A stretch of DNA of 7,572 nt from Bacteroidia bacterium (GTDB lineage Bacteria; Bacteroidota; Bacteroidia; NS11-12g; UBA955). Position numbers and translations under genes: made by a program. The notes under the pieces were generated by a model. That model did not search any database, was not told the origin of the DNA, and saw only the letters and a list, made by a program, of their open reading frames with translations. Shown here in pieces: positions 5,221 through 7,572 of the stretch (within the stretch, counting starts at the first letter, position 1; every line of letters begins with the position of its first letter). Where the stretch lies: positions 1 to 7,572 of the forward strand of contig JACMRS010000308.1 of the NCBI GenBank assembly GCA_014376345.1. Direction: 5' to 3'.

Positions 5221-5796
5221 TTATGATCCTTTTGTGGTTTTTTTAACCTTCTTAACCTTCTTAACCTTTACAGCTTTAGATGGTTTTGCATCTGTAGTTG
5301 TTGTAGTAGTTGTAGTTGTTGTTGTGGTAGTAGATTCAGTTTTTGCAGGTTCAGGATTTGGCACCACTACATCAGTTTCACTTGTTGAAATGGCAACACC
5401 TTCTATATAAAGTTCTTTTATGCCTGCGTTTGAATAAATTGTAATAGTCTTTCTGAAAGAACCGGTTCCTTTTCCACTTGAGTTATAAGTGGCTGTAATT
5501 TCAGATGATGCTCCCGGTGCTACCGGCTCTTTAGAAAAAACCGGTGTAGTACAACCGCAGCTTGCAGAGGCATTTTCAATAACAAGTGGTGCAGTTCCGG
5601 TATTCGTAAATTTGAAAACATGCGTTACACTTGAACCTTCTTTAATATTACCAAAATTATAAGTAGTTTCTTCTACCGTAATTTGAGCCTCATTTTGCAT
5701 CACCGGCGTCATGTCGGGCTGAGGAGGATTAATCTGGGCTTTTGCAGTTAACTGAAACATACAAAGTGCCAATGCTGAGTAAATTATTCTTTTCAT
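5221..5796 (-). CDS. Exported DUF1573 protein with poly-Thr and Lys-rich tail, first gene of cluster
   Basis: The 191-residue protein starts with a signal peptide (1-20, AKA before Gln21). After a short linker comes the DUF1573 domain: TYNFGNIKEGSS (45-56), FKFTNTGTAPLVI, SCGCTTPVFSKEP (79-91) with Cys80 and Cys82, then KTITIYSNA and a final strand LYIEGVAI. Here the FG motif carries Asn where the other three copies have Asp. The long C-terminal extension is absent from the paralogs: a Glu/Pro spacer, 13 consecutive Thr (156-168) and a basic tail with three KVK-K steps (177-186). This could be a surface spacer and polyanion-binding tail, but that is inference. It is the first gene of the minus-strand run and follows a good promoter match about 75 bases upstream; its function is unknown. 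Confidence 0.9.
   Translation of the reverse strand: MKRIIYSALALCMFQLTAKAQINPPQPDMTPVMQNEAQITVEETTYNFGNIKEGSSVTHVFKFTNTGTAPLVIENASASCGCTTPVFSKEPVAPGASSEITATYNSSGKGTGSFRKTITIYSNAGIKELYIEGVAISTSETDVVVPNPEPAKTESTTTTTTTTTTTTTDAKPSKAVKVKKVKKVKKTTKGS
5243..5269. repeat. 9-bp tandem repeat (three copies) encoding the Lys/Val tail
   Basis: TTAACCTTC occurs at 5243-5251 and 5252-5260, and TTAACCTTT at 5261-5269. On the minus strand the repeat encodes the KVK-K steps near the C-terminus of the first DUF1573 protein. The length is a multiple of three, so slippage would keep the frame. Confidence 0.85.
5293..5331. repeat. Thirteen consecutive Thr codons (interrupted ACN tract)
   Basis: On the minus strand this stretch reads 13 ACN codons in a row, mixing ACA, ACT and ACC. 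Because the third base varies, it is not a clean microsatellite, which suggests that the Thr run is kept by selection on the protein or is old enough to have gathered silent changes. Confidence 0.85.
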
Positions 5797-5852
5797 GTTT
5801 TTATATTTTACGTTTTTTTAAGTTTTTCCTCTACAAACAAAAACCATACCAC

Positions 5853-5860
5853 TATTTTTG
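5853..5860 (+). promoter_or_regulatory. -7 promoter element (TATTTTTG) for rsmA
   Basis: TATTTTTG fully matches the Bacteroidota -7 consensus TAnnTTTG and is identical to the element in front of the E1 gene. Transcription would start near 5865, giving rsmA-mgtE a leader of about 40 bases. No TTG lies 17-23 bases upstream, so only half the promoter is supported. Confidence 0.5.
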
Positions 5861-5871
5861 CAATTGAATAA

Positions 5872-5903
5872 CAAATGTAATAATTATCACAGGAAGAGGC
5901 AAA
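5872..5903 (-). promoter_or_regulatory. Promoter of the DUF1573 cluster (TTTG-N20-TACATTTG)
   Basis: On the minus strand TTTG (5903-5900), a 20-base spacer and TACATTTG (5879-5872) give a complete match to the Bacteroidota -33/-7 consensus with spacing inside the known 17-23 range. Transcription would start near 5866 and leave a leader of about 70 bases before the first DUF1573 ATG at 5796. The promoter overlaps the leader and ribosome binding site of the divergent rsmA gene. Confidence 0.65.
5891..5899 (+). promoter_or_regulatory. Shine-Dalgarno-like site of rsmA
   Basis: AGGAAGAGG ends seven bases before the rsmA ATG at 5907 and is the clearest purine-rich ribosome binding site in the window; the DUF1573 genes and the E1 gene have none. 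It supports this ATG as the start. Bacteroidota often depend little on such sites, so its effect is uncertain. Confidence 0.55.
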
Positions 5904-5906
5904 TTA

Positions 5907-6722
5907 ATGAAGAAAAATAATAATAGCAAGCATTCAACTGCCGTAAAACCAAAAAAACATCTTGGTCAGCACTTTTTAAACGACGTAGAAATTGCTAGAA
6001 AGATTGCCGGAATATTCGGTGAACGTGTACCCGAAGTAGATGTTATTCTGGAAATTGGTCCCGGAATGGGAGTACTTACAGGTTATCTCAATGAATTTTA
6101 TGGTGACAAAGTGCATCTAGCAGAAATAGATCCTGAATCTGTTACTTATTTAAATGAACATTTTCCTACACTCAAAGAAAAAATTTACGAGGAAGATTTT
6201 CTAAAAATGAATCTTTCCGATAAATTCAACGGAAAGTTGGCTGTAATAGGCAATTTTCCTTATAATATTTCTTCACAGATCGTTTTTAAAGTAATGGAAA
6301 ACAGATCTTTAGTAAGTCATTTTGGAGGGATGTTCCAAAAAGAAGTAGCCGAAAGGCTGACCGCTAAAAGACGCACAAAAGCCTATGGAATACTCTCAGT
6401 GTTACTGCCTGCTTTTTTTGATGTCACTTATTTATTTACTGTTGATGAGCATGTGTTTATTCCGCCGCCAAAAGTTAAATCTGGAGTAATTAAAGCAATC
6501 CGAAAAGAAAATTATGTCTTGGGATGCGATGAAAAATTATTTTTTGAGGTGGTGAAAACTTCTTTTGGCATGAGGAGAAAAATGTTAAATAATTCGCTGG
6601 GAAAATTTAACGTACCTAAAGAGGCTATGGATACAAATGAATTCAGTAAATTGCGGGCGGAAGAATTGGGAGTTGAAGAATTTGTAAAACTCACGAATTT
6701 TATTGCAGAAAACAGGCGTTGA
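5907..6722 (+). CDS. rsmA: 16S rRNA (adenine1518-N6/adenine1519-N6) dimethyltransferase
   Basis: RsmA (KsgA) uses S-adenosylmethionine to dimethylate two adjacent adenines in the 3'-terminal hairpin of 16S rRNA during late 30S assembly. The 271-residue product has normal length. It shows KKHLGQHFL (16-24), SAM motif I EIGPGMGVLT (49-58), the acidic AEID (72-75), EEDF (95-98), the catalytic NFPYN (116-120), FQKEVAERL (143-151), the PPPKVKSGV segment (186-194) and FGMRRKMLNNSL (220-231) of the C-terminal domain. The ATG is supported by the upstream AGGAAGAGG. The stop TGA shares bases with the TTG start of mgtE, so the two genes form a tight pair. Loss of the enzyme in other bacteria gives kasugamycin resistance. 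Confidence 0.98.
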   Translation: MKKNNNSKHSTAVKPKKHLGQHFLNDVEIARKIAGIFGERVPEVDVILEIGPGMGVLTGYLNEFYGDKVHLAEIDPESVTYLNEHFPTLKEKIYEEDFLKMNLSDKFNGKLAVIGNFPYNISSQIVFKVMENRSLVSHFGGMFQKEVAERLTAKRRTKAYGILSVLLPAFFDVTYLFTVDEHVFIPPPKVKSGVIKAIRKENYVLGCDEKLFFEVVKTSFGMRRKMLNNSLGKFNVPKEAMDTNEFSKLRAEELGVEEFVKLTNFIAENRR

Positions 6723-7572
6723 GAAGTATAAACATTGATCAGGAGCTAATCTCGGAATTAACCGGGCACATTCGTGAAAAAAATCACGAAGCAGCATTAG
6801 CTATGCTCGATCAGTTCAGACCTGAAGATATCGCAGATATTTTTTGGGATATTGACCTACCCGAAGCAAAATATATAATATTAGCCATTGGTAAAGAAAA
6901 GGCAGTGGAAGTTATCCGTTCTCTGGATGCCGAACTTCAGGGACGGTTTTTTAAAGGTTATCAGGCACGGGAAATTGCGGAAGATGTTATTGAATACCTC
7001 GATTCGGATGACGCTGTAGACATATTAAATCTTCTTTCAGCCCAAAAAAGTGCCGAGGTGCTTTCTTATCTTTCCGACCAGCAGTTTGCTAAAAATCTGG
7101 TGTCATTGCTTCATTATGATGATGATATTGCCGGTGGATTGATGGCAAAAGAGCTTATTAAGGTACGCACGCACTGGACTATGATTCAATGTGTTGAAGA
7201 AATCCGAAAGCAAGCTGAGGAGGTTGATGTTGTACACGTGGTTTATGCTGTAGATGCAGATGATATACTGCTTGGAATCGTTTCGCTTAAAGCAATTGTG
7301 CTTGCAAAAGCAAATTCAACTGTTCAAGACCTGGTTAATCATCAATTTATTTCCGTTAATGCTTATGCTACCGGTGAAGAAGTGGCAAGGTTAATGAACA
7401 AATATGATCTTATTGCAATTCCCGTAGTAGACAGCATGGGAAGGTTGATGGGAAGAATTACAATTGATGATGTTGTTGATTTTATTAAGGAAGAAGCAGA
7501 TCGTGATTACCAGCTTCAGGCGGGTTTGAGTGAAAATGTGGATTCTACAGATAAAGTACTGGTGCTTTCAAG
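6719..7572 (+). CDS. mgtE: Magnesium transporter MgtE, N-terminal cytosolic part (runs off right edge)
   Basis: The frame is open to the window end and gives 284 complete codons. The product has the cytosolic layout of the MgtE Mg2+ channel: a helical N domain (about 1-130, with EYLDSDDAVDIL), the linking motif HYDDDIAGGLMAKELIKV (132-149), then a CBS pair (about 145-258, with VVDSMGRLMGRITIDDVVDFI at 236-256) and the start of the plug helix (EEADRDYQLQAGL). These domains sense internal Mg2+ and gate the pore; the membrane domain lies beyond the window. No ATG is suitably placed: the first in-frame ATG is codon 29, inside the N domain. The TTG at 6719, forming a TTGA overlap with the rsmA stop, is the most likely start. 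Another TTG at 6704 is possible. Coupled translation after rsmA is likely. Confidence 0.93.
   Translation, partial: MRSINIDQELISELTGHIREKNHEAALAMLDQFRPEDIADIFWDIDLPEAKYIILAIGKEKAVEVIRSLDAELQGRFFKGYQAREIAEDVIEYLDSDDAVDILNLLSAQKSAEVLSYLSDQQFAKNLVSLLHYDDDIAGGLMAKELIKVRTHWTMIQCVEEIRKQAEEVDVVHVVYAVDADDILLGIVSLKAIVLAKANSTVQDLVNHQFISVNAYATGEEVARLMNKYDLIAIPVVDSMGRLMGRITIDDVVDFIKEEADRDYQLQAGLSENVDSTDKVLVLS

Noticed and set aside
5053..5331. Repeats considered as a CRISPR array or mobile-element end
   Set aside because: The units are directly adjacent without spacers, are multiples of three and fall inside coding frames, so they are protein-level repeats.
4729..5410. Plus-strand frames of 60 and 65 residues, the latter with a run of Val
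   Set aside because: They are shadows of DUF1573 genes; the Val run is the complement of the Thr codon tract.
6512..6797. Minus-strand frames over the rsmA end and mgtE start
   Set aside because: Both overlap well-conserved plus-strand genes and carry no motif.

Overview
The window reads as ordinary chromosomal DNA from a member of the Bacteroidota; a finer placement is not supported. The grounds are AT-rich intergenic DNA, promoter elements of the Bacteroidota type (TTTG / TAnnTTTG), four exported DUF1573 proteins with a Gln right after the predicted signal-peptide cleavage site, a fused E1 alpha/beta 2-oxoacid dehydrogenase, and an rsmA-mgtE gene pair. There is no sign of phage, insertion sequence, CRISPR or RNA genes.

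Layout, left to right. (1) Positions 1-958, minus strand: sucD (succinyl-CoA ligase alpha subunit), followed 26 bases downstream by the first 14 codons of a gene that looks like ald (alanine dehydrogenase) and runs off the left edge. (2) Positions 959-1256: a divergent intergenic region with promoter-like elements and two overlapping 10-bp palindromes. (3) Positions 1257-3665, plus strand: an 802-residue fused E1 alpha/beta 2-oxoacid dehydrogenase, ending at a hairpin with A and T tracts (3678-3709) that can terminate transcription from both sides. (4) Positions 3731-5796, minus strand: four tandem DUF1573 genes encoding small secreted Ig-like-type proteins, each with an xCGCT motif. They share the core domain but carry quite different low-complexity extensions. 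A good promoter match lies upstream (5903-5872) and a hairpin sits between the third and fourth genes. (5) Positions 5907-7572, plus strand: rsmA (16S rRNA dimethyladenosine methyltransferase) overlapping by four bases the start of mgtE (Mg2+ channel/transporter), which runs off the right edge.

The sucD and E1 genes both belong to central acyl-CoA metabolism but are divergently transcribed, so co-regulation is only a possibility. rsmA and mgtE look translationally coupled. The DUF1573 cluster is the least understood part: four paralogs in an A-B-B'-A' order, probably one or two transcripts, all exported. The other notable points are an Asp/Asn swap in the metal-binding motif of the E1 alpha domain, a probable leaderless E1 mRNA, and mutually overlapping divergent promoters between the DUF1573 operon and rsmA.
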